Below are positions 35,241 through 43,360 of a stretch of DNA of 64,000 bases, piece by piece. Source of the DNA: Chloroflexota bacterium (GTDB taxonomy: Bacteria; Chloroflexota; Anaerolineae; Anaerolineales; Villigracilaceae); assembly GCA_016234555.1 (NCBI GenBank), contig JACRBJ010000006.1:62001-126000 (forward strand), read 5' to 3'. Made by a program: the position numbers and the translations under genes. The notes beneath the pieces were generated by a model. The model had not been told where the DNA came from, searched no databases, and saw only the letters and a program-made list of their open reading frames with translations. Positions within the stretch are counted from its first letter, which is position 1; each line of letters begins with the position of its first letter.

Positions 35241-36719
35241 TCAATCAACATGCAGTTCGATCACCTGGCGGAAATGAAAACCATAGATTGCGAATGTGAT
35301 CGCCAGCGGGAACAAGCGCGGGCGGCGGAATAGTGTCCAGAAAAAGAGCCGCCAGTATTGGATGCGTTCAACACCGCGAATCCCCAGTTGGTAAATCGAC
35401 CGCCACAGAGCCAGAATATATTGCGGTTCCAATTGGACCCTGATCTTGGGCGGCCGGTATTCGCGCAGAAATGTCCGAACACGTTCGTAATAAAATTTGG
35501 GCGCATAGATCTGACTCAGAATCTCACGATACCCCTCCCGCAGCTTTTGAATGCCCATCCTGGGAATGATGTTGGTCGAACCATCCACGTTATCACCTGA
35601 AAATTCATTTACCAGGCGTCCTTCCTTTTGCATGCGTTCATATAGGCGCGTCCCGAAAGGGGCCTGTAACAACCCGACCATCGCCGTCACAATGCCGCTC
35701 TTCTGGATGAAATCAATCTGCTGCTGAAAGATCGAGAGGGAATCATTGTCGAATCCAACGATGAAGCCGCCCTGCACCTGGAGACCTGCGCGCTGGAGTT
35801 GCTTGACACTCTCCACCAGATCGCGTCCCTTGTTTTGACTCTTGCTGCATTCGGTCAGACTGTCTTCGTTGGGCGTCTCGATGCCGACGAATACCGTGTC
35901 GAAACCGGCTTCAACCATCAGTTTCAACAGTTCAGGATCATCAGCCAGGTTAATGGAAGCTTCCGTGTTGAACGACATGCCGTTTTTGTCCTTGCGCCAT
36001 TTGATCAAGGCTGGAAGCACTTCGGATTTGATCTGCTTCTTGTTGCCAATAAAGTTGTCGTCCACAAAAAAGATGCTTTTACGCCAGCCCAACGCGTAGA
36101 GACTGTCCAACTCGGCAATGATCTGCGCGGAGGTCTTGGTGCGCGGACGATGTCCCAACAGGGATGTCACGTTGCAAAAGTCGCAGTTGAACGGACAGCC
36201 TCGCGAGAATTGAACGGGGATCGTGTCGTAGTGTTTGAGGTTCGCCAACTCCCAAAGCGGGACGGGAGTTCGGTGGATGTCGGGGAATTCGGTTGATGTA
36301 TAAACTCGTTTTGCTTGACCCCGCTCCAGGTCCAACAGGAACGGAGCAAGGGTTTCCTCCGCTTCGTTCAAGACAAAATGATCCACATCCGGGAATTGAT
36401 CGTATTCCATCGTGAAGAGCGGACCGCCTGCCACCACCTTCACGCCCGCCTTCCTGCAGCGCTCGATAATGGCATGCGTCGATTCGCGTTGTACGACCAT
36501 GGCGCTAATGAAGACATAATCAGCCCAAGCCAGGTTTTCATTCGTGAGGTTGGCTACGTTGAGATCGACCAGCCGCTTTTCCCAGTTGGAAGGTAACATT
36601 GCCGCAACAGTTAACAGACCCAGCGGAGGTGCGCCAGCCTTCTTTTTGACAAACTTTAGCGCGTGTTTGAAACTCCAAAAGGTGTCTGGAAATTCAGGAT
36701 ATACAAATAGAATCTTCAA
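35241..36719 (-). CDS. B12-binding-domain radical SAM protein with DUF4070-like C-terminus
   Basis: 492 aa; TTG start at 36719 supported by AGGAGG 6 bp upstream. Residues 1-150 look like a cobalamin-binding Rossmann domain (MKILFVYPEFPD, GGPLFTMEYDQFPDVDHFV) though no DxHxxG is clear. The radical SAM cluster is SRGCPFNCDFCNV (Cys-x3-Cys-x2-Cys, about residue 180). The C-terminal half is like DUF4070 (PQYILALWRS, hydrophobic end). Similar proteins modify lipids or cofactors (HpnJ/HpnP-type). It precedes the PAP2 gene, hinting at lipid modification. Substrate unknown. Confidence 0.85.
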   Translation of the reverse strand: MKILFVYPEFPDTFWSFKHALKFVKKKAGAPPLGLLTVAAMLPSNWEKRLVDLNVANLTNENLAWADYVFISAMVVQRESTHAIIERCRKAGVKVVAGGPLFTMEYDQFPDVDHFVLNEAEETLAPFLLDLERGQAKRVYTSTEFPDIHRTPVPLWELANLKHYDTIPVQFSRGCPFNCDFCNVTSLLGHRPRTKTSAQIIAELDSLYALGWRKSIFFVDDNFIGNKKQIKSEVLPALIKWRKDKNGMSFNTEASINLADDPELLKLMVEAGFDTVFVGIETPNEDSLTECSKSQNKGRDLVESVKQLQRAGLQVQGGFIVGFDNDSLSIFQQQIDFIQKSGIVTAMVGLLQAPFGTRLYERMQKEGRLVNEFSGDNVDGSTNIIPRMGIQKLREGYREILSQIYAPKFYYERVRTFLREYRPPKIRVQLEPQYILALWRSIYQLGIRGVERIQYWRLFFWTLFRRPRLFPLAITFAIYGFHFRQVIELHVD

Positions 36720-36890
36720 TTCTGCCTCCTATCAAATATTCTGCTGCCCCTTTTGGTTTTTGCGTGACATGGTTCCATGTTCTGATATCGATATTACTTG
36801 ATGCAATGAAACTCAACCTATCTGCCAGCTAACAATCGGCTGAAAGTTTTGTGCAAACCTCTTGCAAAAGTTTTTGACATTTGAATTCGA

Positions 36891-37613
36891 TTAAGCGAGG
36901 TTGTTTTCTTCCCTGCCCCATAGCGCCGCATGGACAACTTCAACGATTCGCGACTCGCCATTTGCAGGGGCTACGGCGATCAGTTTGTTCCGATAGGGCT
37001 GTCTTGATAATTCATCTGCCAGGCGTCCTGTGCGACTCAAAGCAATGACCGGACGTTCCTTCTCCAGGCTCAACTCTATGTCTTTGCGGGAAACCTCACC
37101 GCCGTTGATCAGGATCGTCACGGATCGATGTCCTTTCGACAGGATGGTTGCCGCATCGACGATCCACGGAGACTCATCCCCAAACTGATTGCCGGGCACA
37201 AGGATGAAATGGGAATAATTAGGCTCCAACTGCCAGCGCTTTTTCCCCATCCATAAAAAGTTCGTACTGGGGGGACCGCCGGGCCAGGTGACCAGTTCTT
37301 CAAGCGTTATCCCAACCAATGGGAATTTGTACTGGTTTTGCGAACGCATCTGACCGATTTCCGCCATCACCCCCATGTCCGTTCCTCCGCAGATGATCAA
37401 AACATTCATATCTTCCGCGATCCTGGAAATGGTTTGGATGGCTTGCCGGGTTGCCTCGGCTTCATGTTCATCAATCTCACCGCCGATTAAGACGATGACC
37501 GGGAAATTCCCGCCCAGTTTTAGTTCAGCGATGGCTTCTGCCAAATCCTCACGTTTGTCAGGAAAAACACAAAGCGTTTGCCTGTCTGGGAAATCGATCT
37601 TTTGAGTACGCAT
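36891..37613 (-). CDS. SLOG/LSDAT-domain (TRPM-like) protein
   Basis: 240 aa. Rossmannoid fold with FPVIVLIGGEIDE, LIICGGTDMGVMAEIGQ, HFILVPGNQFGDESPWIVDAA, TILINGGEVSRKDIEL and VIALSRTGRLADEL. These match the prokaryotic LSDAT group of SLOG domains, which are thought to sense nucleotide derivatives and are related to the N-terminus of TRPM channels. No channel or effector domain is fused. The 2-bp gap to a small membrane protein downstream suggests partnership. Confidence 0.75.
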   Translation of the reverse strand: MRTQKIDFPDRQTLCVFPDKREDLAEAIAELKLGGNFPVIVLIGGEIDEHEAEATRQAIQTISRIAEDMNVLIICGGTDMGVMAEIGQMRSQNQYKFPLVGITLEELVTWPGGPPSTNFLWMGKKRWQLEPNYSHFILVPGNQFGDESPWIVDAATILSKGHRSVTILINGGEVSRKDIELSLEKERPVIALSRTGRLADELSRQPYRNKLIAVAPANGESRIVEVVHAALWGREENNLA

Positions 37614-37615
37614 GG

Positions 37616-37801
37616 TTACCTGCTCTCGTATTGATAATTTTCAATCCGGCTGTCTACCCGGGTGACTGGGACTGGCACCAACGCCAGAGCACGGTCTTCT
37701 TTTGGCTTTGAAAGCCGGCGCAGTTTGCCGTGCAAAAACACAATCGGGTATGCCAGGATGGTAAGTAAATCCATAACGATAAAAAGTAAATTCAGTTTCA
37801 T
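37616..37801 (-). CDS. Small single-pass membrane protein
   Basis: 61 aa from ATG 37801 (GGAG 8 bp upstream; earlier ATGs are too close to it). An N-terminal membrane segment, MKLNLLFIVMDLLTILAYPIV, is followed by a basic cytoplasmic tail LHGKLRRLSKPKEDRA. It starts in effect just before the SLOG gene in the genome and after it... in reading order it follows the SLOG stop? No: it is upstream, its stop lying 2 bp before the SLOG start. No homologue recognised. Confidence 0.6.
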   Translation of the reverse strand: MKLNLLFIVMDLLTILAYPIVFLHGKLRRLSKPKEDRALALVPVPVTRVDSRIENYQYESR

Positions 37802-37837
37802 TTTCATTTCTCCACGCAACGCTAAACACCAACAGAG

Positions 37838-38035
37838 TTATCTCCTGTCTTTTTTGCCTTTTTTGTTCGATCCAGTGTACGGATTTGCGCCACCTCTGTT
37901 AAAAGAAGTATCCTTGTCCTTCGCGAGCGCCTGCACAGATGGGCTGTCGACCGGGCGCGCATCGGAAGATGCGCCGGCGCCAACGTTGGATTTGTCTTTC
38001 TTCGGCTTGCGTTTACTGACACCTTTGTGTCCCAT
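37838..38035 (-). CDS. Small basic hydrophilic protein, unknown
   Basis: 65 aa, MGHKGVSKRKPKKDKSNVG..., ending NKKGKKDRR. Strong RBS AAGGAGA before ATG 38035. Lys-rich at both ends, low complexity, probably disordered; may bind nucleic acid. No family recognised. Confidence 0.65.
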   Translation of the reverse strand: MGHKGVSKRKPKKDKSNVGAGASSDARPVDSPSVQALAKDKDTSFNRGGANPYTGSNKKGKKDRR

Positions 38036-38097
38036 TTTGTTCTCCTTATATTACGATCATAAAATTACCGCTTTGATTTTTTGCCGGCTGGGCGCAC

Positions 38098-38763
38098 TTA
38101 ATGCCCATCTGCTTTATCGAGCAGCCTGCCGACACGTTTGATCCGCTGCCGGTTGGCTTCGTGCTCCGCTACACGTTTATGGAACTCATCTTCATCGACG
38201 ATCACAATCTCGGGCGGGTTTTGAGCGGAGAGTTGCAAGGCGGCATCGTCTCGAAGTTTAATGTCGTCAAAGACCTTCAAGAAAGCTACTGCAATTTGAC
38301 GCACAAATGCTTGATCTTCAACGATCGCAACTTCCACAGGTGGAGCAGGCGCCGGGGGCTGGGGGTTATCTTTGTAAACGACCCTGGCTGACAGTTTCCC
38401 GTTATCGATAACGGGAAAGTCTATGTGCGTCGGCAACTCGCCAAGTTGACCACGATCCAGGATGAAGGCGTAGCGCAGACCGTCGCTGTTGCAGGATACG
38501 ACCTGCACTTGCAGTTCATTGGCGAGGTCATGCAACAGGCGCGGATCGAAATAATCGCTGAAAGGGATCGAGGTATTCGTAGCAATATATTTGTTGTTGA
38601 GTATGCCAAACAGCACCACCATCCCGGTGTCCGGGTCCTGTGTTAACCGCCAGCGTTTGAATCGCGGCAGCAATCCCCACTTCGTCAGGACATTGGATAC
38701 CTGCGTCCTGATCTGCCGGGTTTTTTGAGTGATGTGACGTGGGTCAACTGTCTGTATTGTCAT
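38098..38763 (-). CDS. Hypothetical protein coupled to lipoprotein gene
   Basis: 221 aa from ATG 38763 (GAAGGAT upstream), overlapping the end of the preceding gene by 20 bp, so translation is probably coupled. Soluble. Residues 20-130 are mixed alpha/beta (LTKWGLLPRFKRWRLTQDPD, RLLHDLANELQVQVVSCNSDGLRYAFIL); a Pro-rich linker PQPPAPAPPVE follows, then a helical C-terminus. No recognised domain. Confidence 0.7.
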   Translation of the reverse strand: MTIQTVDPRHITQKTRQIRTQVSNVLTKWGLLPRFKRWRLTQDPDTGMVVLFGILNNKYIATNTSIPFSDYFDPRLLHDLANELQVQVVSCNSDGLRYAFILDRGQLGELPTHIDFPVIDNGKLSARVVYKDNPQPPAPAPPVEVAIVEDQAFVRQIAVAFLKVFDDIKLRDDAALQLSAQNPPEIVIVDEDEFHKRVAEHEANRQRIKRVGRLLDKADGH

Positions 38764-39706
38764 CTTTATCCTTCTCGTCACTTGCCAGAAGTTGGTCTTT
38801 GACCTCATCCATCCACTGTTCCACATCATCCGGCTTTGTGACCTGATAACCATCATCGACAATATCGCTATCAAGATACGGCAATGGATCGTCATGACGG
38901 CGATGCGCAACTTTAGCCTCCAGGACTGGCAGTTGCTCAACGGGAGTTTCGAGAATACGCTGGTTGGTTTGCTGAATTTTTAGCCAGCGCCAGACTCCCC
39001 AAAGGAGCAGTCCCGCAAATAACACAACGAACATTGGCAGGCACCACATCCAAAGAAAAGCGATTGGACCCTGTCTCTCTTCCTCGCGCTGGCGTTCCTG
39101 ATCTGTGTACCATTGCGAAGTTGCAACAGCAACCTGGGTCTGTGTGGCGATGGCATTGGCAACAGCGGTCTGGGTGCCTGCGGCAAGATCGTTTTTATTT
39201 TGCTGAGTCTGCATGGCTTCCGCGTTCTGCGTTCCCACCGCCTGCGTACTTTGCAGGTTATATTGTGACTGGGTCAGCGCGGCGATCTGGGTTGACGAGG
39301 CTGAATTGACAGTTGCCTGAGCGTTGGCGCGCGCAACTTCAGCGGTAGCCGCAATCTGAGCCGCAACATAATTGGCATTAATTTGCTCCTGGGTCAGCGC
39401 CGCACTCAACGTTGCGTTGGCTGAGTTGACAGTCGCCTGTGCATTGGCACGCAGGATTTCGGCGGTGGCTGCCGCCTGATTATCGGAGCTGTTTTTCTGC
39501 TGGGTCAGCGCTGCTGCCAGGGTTGCCTGATCACATGCCACACAGAGCGTATCTGACAGCGCTGGCGTGGACAACACCCTGGCTTCCCCCGCCAGCACAG
39601 GCGTCACAACCGGCATTCCATCACATGCAGACAGGATCAGCATTAACAGCATCGCTACAGTTCCGTAAACAACAATAACGCTCAAATGTCGGCGAATGGC
39701 ATTCAT
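38744..39706 (-). CDS. Lipoprotein with Ala/Gln/Thr-rich repeats and a C-terminal membrane anchor
   Basis: 320 aa from ATG 39706; no strong RBS is seen, so the start is tentative. Signal peptide with lipobox LSACDG. Residues about 55-190 repeat a roughly 35-residue unit (ATAEILRANAQATVNSANAT / ATAEVARANAQATVNSASST followed by AALTQ), probably a long coiled coil. A membrane segment (LWMWCLPMFVVLFAGLLLWGVW) then precedes a charged cytoplasmic tail. Lipid at one end and a membrane helix at the other suggests an envelope spacer. Function unknown. Confidence 0.75.
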   Translation of the reverse strand: MNAIRRHLSVIVVYGTVAMLLMLILSACDGMPVVTPVLAGEARVLSTPALSDTLCVACDQATLAAALTQQKNSSDNQAAATAEILRANAQATVNSANATLSAALTQEQINANYVAAQIAATAEVARANAQATVNSASSTQIAALTQSQYNLQSTQAVGTQNAEAMQTQQNKNDLAAGTQTAVANAIATQTQVAVATSQWYTDQERQREEERQGPIAFLWMWCLPMFVVLFAGLLLWGVWRWLKIQQTNQRILETPVEQLPVLEAKVAHRRHDDPLPYLDSDIVDDGYQVTKPDDVEQWMDEVKDQLLASDEKDKDDNTDS

Positions 39707-39780
39707 GTTAATTTTCCGATCCAGCAAAATGGGAAGCTGCCAGCCACACCAGCGGGGACGCCGGAGCAGCCGTCAGGAAT

Positions 39781-40101
39781 TTATACGGCATCTTTCAATG
39801 CTTTGAGAGGTCTCACCTTTATCACCCTGCACGCCGGCTTTGCCTTGTAGGTCATCGGCTCTTTGGTGAATGGGTTGACGCCTTCATGCTGAAGCGTGGC
39901 GGGTCTGCTAATAACGTTCAAGCTGAGCAGTCCTGGAATAAGAACCTCGCCCGGACCTCCCTTGCCGAGTTGCTGGGTGATGATGGCGCCGATCACATCG
40001 AGCGCTGAGGATGCTTGATGATGATTAAGACCGCTTTTTTCAGCCAGGGCGGTCACGAATTCAGACTTGGTCATTCTTTTGTTGGGCATTTCATGTCTCA
40101 T
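39781..40101 (-). CDS. HU/IHF-like DNA-binding protein
   Basis: 106 aa from ATG 40101 (AAAGGAA 12 bp upstream); ATG 40089 would give 102 aa. HU fold: MTKSEFVTALAEKSGLNHHQASSALDVI, then NPFTKEPMTYKAKPACRVIKVRPLKALKD. The usual arm motif RNPxTG is NPFTKEP. It is a nucleoid-type protein that bends DNA; a divergent HU is likely, not a canonical HupB. Confidence 0.8.
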   Translation of the reverse strand: MRHEMPNKRMTKSEFVTALAEKSGLNHHQASSALDVIGAIITQQLGKGGPGEVLIPGLLSLNVISRPATLQHEGVNPFTKEPMTYKAKPACRVIKVRPLKALKDAV

Positions 40102-40139
40102 TTCTTTTATTAATCGTTCCTTTGAACGCAAAGCCCTTT

Positions 40140-40577
40140 TCAGCTGGCATTGGCTTGTGAAATTTCCTTCACCATGGCGGCAGTTCTTTTCGGGTGGTCA
40201 AAATGCATCGCCACATCCGCCTGGGCAACGATCCCCACAATCTTGTTGTCTTCGTCCACAACGGGAATGCGGCGCAATTGATGCTTGGACATTGTGTCGA
40301 CCGCTTTCTGCAAATCATCCTCGGCGCTGCAAGTCACTACATTGCGCGTCATGATCGACTCAACTTTCGTGGATTTGGCGTCGAGTCCTTCCGCCACGAT
40401 TCTTATCGTAAGATCGCGATCGGTCACGATACCGACCAGTTTTCTGGTCTGCTCGTCTTCAATAATGGGTATCGAACCGACGTGCTCCTTCTTCATCAAT
40501 TCCGCCGCATCTGACGCCAAATCATCCGGCAGGCAGCAAAATGGTTTTTTCGTCATTACCTCATTGCACTTCTTCAT
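40140..40577 (-). CDS. Two-CBS-domain protein
   Basis: 145 aa made of two CBS domains (EVMTKKPFCCLPDDLASDAAELM ... GIVTDRDL and ESIMTRNVVTCSAEDDLQKAVDTM ... GIVAQADVA). Such stand-alone proteins sense adenosine nucleotides. RBS AAGGAGAA. Followed by the HU-like gene, 38 bp away. Confidence 0.92.
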   Translation of the reverse strand: MKKCNEVMTKKPFCCLPDDLASDAAELMKKEHVGSIPIIEDEQTRKLVGIVTDRDLTIRIVAEGLDAKSTKVESIMTRNVVTCSAEDDLQKAVDTMSKHQLRRIPVVDEDNKIVGIVAQADVAMHFDHPKRTAAMVKEISQANAS

Positions 40578-40617
40578 AACAATTCTCCTTCAATATAAAA
40601 CGTTCACGCCACGGGCT

Positions 40618-40677
40618 TTATCGCAGGTAGCCGATTAAAAACAGTACGATTAGAACGATAACGATGGTGTAGATCAT
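40618..40677 (-). CDS. 19-residue membrane microprotein
   Basis: ATG 40677 with AAAGGAGATTTCCA upstream encodes MIYTIVIVLIVLFLIGYLR and stops at 40618. It matches the N-terminus of the lmo0937-type protein encoded just upstream (MLYTIVVVLLILWLLGFL), with the same RBS spacing, so it is likely a truncated paralogue that keeps a single membrane helix. It is short, so a real gene is not certain. Confidence 0.55.
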   Translation of the reverse strand: MIYTIVIVLIVLFLIGYLR

Positions 40678-40706
40678 TGGAAATCTCCTTTCTTATATTA
40701 CCTATC

Positions 40707-40734
40707 GAGGAGGGACCCGCGTGGGTCTGTCCTC
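40707..40734. other. GC-rich stem-loop
   Basis: GAGGAgggACCC (40707-40718) pairs imperfectly with GGGTCtgTCCTC (40723-40734). T residues follow on the plus strand, none on the minus strand, so a terminator for the minus genes is doubtful. It separates the lmo0937-type gene from the microprotein. Confidence 0.4.
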
Positions 40735-40752
40735 TTTTCAACGGCACATGGA

Positions 40753-40911
40753 CTACATGATTCCCAATAGGTTGAGAACAACCAGGATTACCACGATAAC
40801 GAGCAGGATGTGGATGACATTGCCCGAACGGGGAATGCCAGAGAAAACATTCGGTCCTAAAAATCCGAGCAACCATAGGATGAGCAGAACTACGACGATG
40901 GTGTATAACAT
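40753..40911 (-). CDS. lmo0937-family small stress membrane protein
   Basis: 52 aa, MLYTIVVVLLILWLLGFLGP, a short loop, then VIHILLVIVVILVVLNLLGIM. Two membrane helices; matches the lmo0937 family, often under general-stress control. RBS AAGGAGT before ATG 40911. Repeat copy A of the two-hairpin element ends 50 bp upstream of the start. Confidence 0.8.
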   Translation of the reverse strand: MLYTIVVVLLILWLLGFLGPNVFSGIPRSGNVIHILLVIVVILVVLNLLGIM

Positions 40912-40961
40912 TGGAAAACTCCTTTTCTTGAGCGATTTGTCCTACAATTCATCATACAATG

Positions 40962-41020
40962 AACACTCCCCAGCCGCATCCATCGGACGGGGAGTGTTGT
41001 TCTCCGCCACTTGGGGGAGA
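40962..41020 (-). repeat. Two-hairpin element, copy A
   Basis: Palindrome TCTCCGCCACTTGGGGGAGA at 41001-41020 (hairpin 1) next to hairpin 2, AACACTCCCC (40962-40971) with GGGGAGTGTT (40989-40998), loop conserved. On the minus strand the order is hairpin 1, hairpin 2, then TTCATTGTATGATGA. It lies 27 bp after the stop at 41048 and 50 bp before the lmo0937-type gene. Confidence 0.9.
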
Positions 41021-41047
41021 TGGTTAAAGGCAGGGTTTGAGTTGATT

Positions 41048-41998
41048 CTAGGGAATCAGCGCCAGTTCCCAGGTGGCGGGGACGCAGGTAAAGCCCAGTC
41101 CCATCGAATACGAGTCGTTCACGCCATCCTGTCTCGGATTGAGTTCGCCGGAGGCGTCAAGCATGTCCATATCGGGAGAGATTGCGATCATCAACAGGGG
41201 GTTGTTCTCAAGTTCCTGACCGGTAATTTCGCCATTACGGTCGGAGTCGAAGGCTTGGAGGATGGCGGTAGCCGCGGTCTGGTCTGATTGGATCACCAGA
41301 TTAAGTCCGTCAGCAAGGGGCGGAAGAACCTTGCCGCGGAACTCCTCCACTGTCACAGCGCCTCCCAGCTTCCCGTTGACGCAGCCTTTCGCGCTCACGT
41401 CAGCCTCGAGCTGCAGTCCGATCAAATCCACATCGAGCGGTTGTCCCAGCAGGTACATCTGGACTTTTGCAGCACCCGGTCCGCCCACAAAGTGACCGTT
41501 CGTAAGCGAACCGACAATCGGCTGGTTGACAGGCGCAACGGAATCGAGCGCAAACTTGTCATAGCCGTCGAAATTGGGCGCTGACAGGGTCTTTTGTCCT
41601 TGAAGGATCGACCACGAAACGCTTGGGTCGTTCAGGGCGTCGTCTGCCTTGACCTCATGAAGCACAACCAGTTGACCGCTATTAACCGCCTGGTCGAGGG
41701 CTGACTGCAATTCAATATTTTGGACTGTGGATGTGAGCATGGTGGACAGGTCTCCGAACTTATTGTCGGGGGTTTGCTGCGCATCCCCGTCTATATTTAG
41801 CGCGAACTCTTGAGTCTGTTCCTGCGTTGTCGGCAGCAACAGTTTATTGGTGACGAAGGTATATTCCACGCCCGTGACAGGCGGGACCCCTGCGGTCGGA
41901 GTCAGCATGGGAGCGGAAGTTGGTTCTGGCATATTGCAAGCCGCCAATAATAAGATCAGGCTGGCGCTTACAGCGGTAATAATATTTTTCATCTTCAT
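41048..41998 (-). CDS. Secreted lipoprotein with EF-hand/dockerin-like motif, unknown function
   Basis: 316 aa from ATG 41998 (AAGGAAATC upstream). Lipobox LLAACN. The body has no recognised enzyme domain. Near the C-terminus FDSDRNGEITGQELENN is a canonical calcium-binding EF-hand loop. A VSAKGCVNGKLGGAVTVEEFRG segment lies in the middle. Exported, calcium-responsive role possible. Copy A lies just after it and copy B lies upstream of the neighbouring lipoprotein, 42032-42517. Confidence 0.75.
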   Translation of the reverse strand: MKMKNIITAVSASLILLLAACNMPEPTSAPMLTPTAGVPPVTGVEYTFVTNKLLLPTTQEQTQEFALNIDGDAQQTPDNKFGDLSTMLTSTVQNIELQSALDQAVNSGQLVVLHEVKADDALNDPSVSWSILQGQKTLSAPNFDGYDKFALDSVAPVNQPIVGSLTNGHFVGGPGAAKVQMYLLGQPLDVDLIGLQLEADVSAKGCVNGKLGGAVTVEEFRGKVLPPLADGLNLVIQSDQTAATAILQAFDSDRNGEITGQELENNPLLMIAISPDMDMLDASGELNPRQDGVNDSYSMGLGFTCVPATWELALIP

Positions 41999-42031
41999 GA
42001 GTTGATTTCCTTTTTGTTTGTTCATATCCCT

Positions 42032-42517
42032 TTACTCACAACCATTGGTGATCGTGCTGGCGCTTGCCTGCCAGTCCTCGTTGAATGCCTCGACTGAATA
42101 GCTCAATGTCTTTCCCGTCGCGACAAAAGCGACGTCCACATACGCTGTGGAGTTGGGTTCCAGTGTCGCGATGACCTGTCCATCCCGATAAACTTTATAG
42201 CCCTCTTCGCTGTCGGAGCGGTCAGTCCAGCCAAGGTTCATCGTCATGGTGCCGCCGCCAGCCGCGAGTTTGCAGGTATAGGTATAAGTTGACCAGATCG
42301 GAGCGTTAGGTGGGATGGGCGTGGGAATCGCCTTCGTAATGGTGGATACAGGGACAGCGGCGACTAATTTGGTCGGCGTGGAATAAGCCTGCATGGTCAT
42401 TGCAACCATGGTGCTAGCCAGGTTTTGAACGGTAGTTTGAGTTCTGCTCGGCAGGTTGCAGGCTGCAAGGATGGTCACAAGCGAAAGAGATATTAGTAAA
42501 AATTTGTATGTTTTCAT
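42032..42517 (-). CDS. Small lipoprotein with Fn3-like C-terminal domain
   Basis: 161 aa from ATG 42517; RBS weak. Lipobox LAACN at about residue 19. Residues about 75-160 read like a fibronectin-type or Ig-like sandwich (MTMNLGWTDRSDSEEGYKVY, GQVIATLEPNSTAYVDVAF, KTLSYSVEAFNEDWQAS). Paralogous style to other surface lipoproteins here. Copy B of the two-hairpin element lies 88 bp upstream. The next lipoprotein starts after about 33 bp, likely one operon. Confidence 0.75.
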   Translation of the reverse strand: MKTYKFLLISLSLVTILAACNLPSRTQTTVQNLASTMVAMTMQAYSTPTKLVAAVPVSTITKAIPTPIPPNAPIWSTYTYTCKLAAGGGTMTMNLGWTDRSDSEEGYKVYRDGQVIATLEPNSTAYVDVAFVATGKTLSYSVEAFNEDWQASASTITNGCE

Positions 42518-42605
42518 TTTATTTTCATACTCGTACTTGTTGCTCAACACACACTTGCCCGCCGGGCAGTGTCAGTGTTGTTCTGATAAGATAATCATAC
42601 ACAAA

Positions 42606-42662
42606 ACACTCCCCAGCCGCATCCATCGGCTGGGGAGTATTCTTCTAGTCCACTTGGGGGAG
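42606..42662 (-). repeat. Two-hairpin element, copy B
   Basis: Hairpin 2 is a perfect 12-bp stem ACTCCCCAGCCG (42608-42619) / CGGCTGGGGAGT (42627-42638) with loop CATCCAT (plus). Hairpin 1 is degenerate (tctagtccacttgggggag). On the minus strand GTGTATGATTA follows. It lies 32 bp after the rhomboid stop. Confidence 0.9.
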
Positions 42663-42694
42663 GCTACGATTATGATGATCTACCATTTGGCGGT

Positions 42695-43345
42695 TTAGCC
42701 TGTCAACCGCCGCGTTGTGTTTCCTCCAAGCAAAAAGGTCAGCACGAACCCTGCGACAAAGCCGCCGATGTGTGCCATATAGGCCACGCCGCCCGTGTCT
42801 GCTGTGCTGGCAATGGAACCGATGCCGCTAAATAACTGCAGAACGATCCAGAACCCAATGACGATCAGCGCGGGCACTTGAATGACTCGTTGGCCTTGCA
42901 GTACTCTGACGCTTCCCTGTGGGAACATCAAGATGTAAGCACCGAGTACGCCCGCAATCGCCCCAGATGCGCCTAAATTCGGTATGTTTGATCCGAGGCT
43001 AAATGCCAACTGTGCGAAAGTTGCTCCGAGCCCACAGAGCAGGTAGAAGATGATGAACTTGGCATGGCCAAAACGGTCTTCCACGTTGTCACCGAAGATC
43101 CATAAGTAAAGCATGTTGCCGCCCAGATGAAGCCACCCGGCGTGCATGAACATGGATGTGAAGAGCGTCGCAAATTCACCGACAGGGTTGGCAAGGAAGC
43201 GGCTGGGGACGAAAGCCCACTTCATAATGAAAGCGTCACCGCCGCTCATTTCCACCAGGAAGAACAGGACATTCATAACAATCAAGGCATAGGTAACCAG
43301 TGGAACAATTCTACGTCCACTATTATCATCACCAATTGGCATCAT
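42695..43345 (-). CDS. Rhomboid-family intramembrane serine protease
   Basis: 216 aa, six membrane segments. Catalytic Ser in GASGAIAGVLGAY and His in YMAHIGGFVAGF; the WxHLGGNMLYL motif with an Asn is present in TM2. Cleaves membrane proteins within the bilayer. RBS AGGAGATAA. Downstream of the fumarase/aspartase-type gene by 15 bp. Confidence 0.93.
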   Translation of the reverse strand: MMPIGDDNSGRRIVPLVTYALIVMNVLFFLVEMSGGDAFIMKWAFVPSRFLANPVGEFATLFTSMFMHAGWLHLGGNMLYLWIFGDNVEDRFGHAKFIIFYLLCGLGATFAQLAFSLGSNIPNLGASGAIAGVLGAYILMFPQGSVRVLQGQRVIQVPALIVIGFWIVLQLFSGIGSIASTADTGGVAYMAHIGGFVAGFVLTFLLGGNTTRRLTG

Positions 43346-43360
43346 AAGATTTATCTCCTT

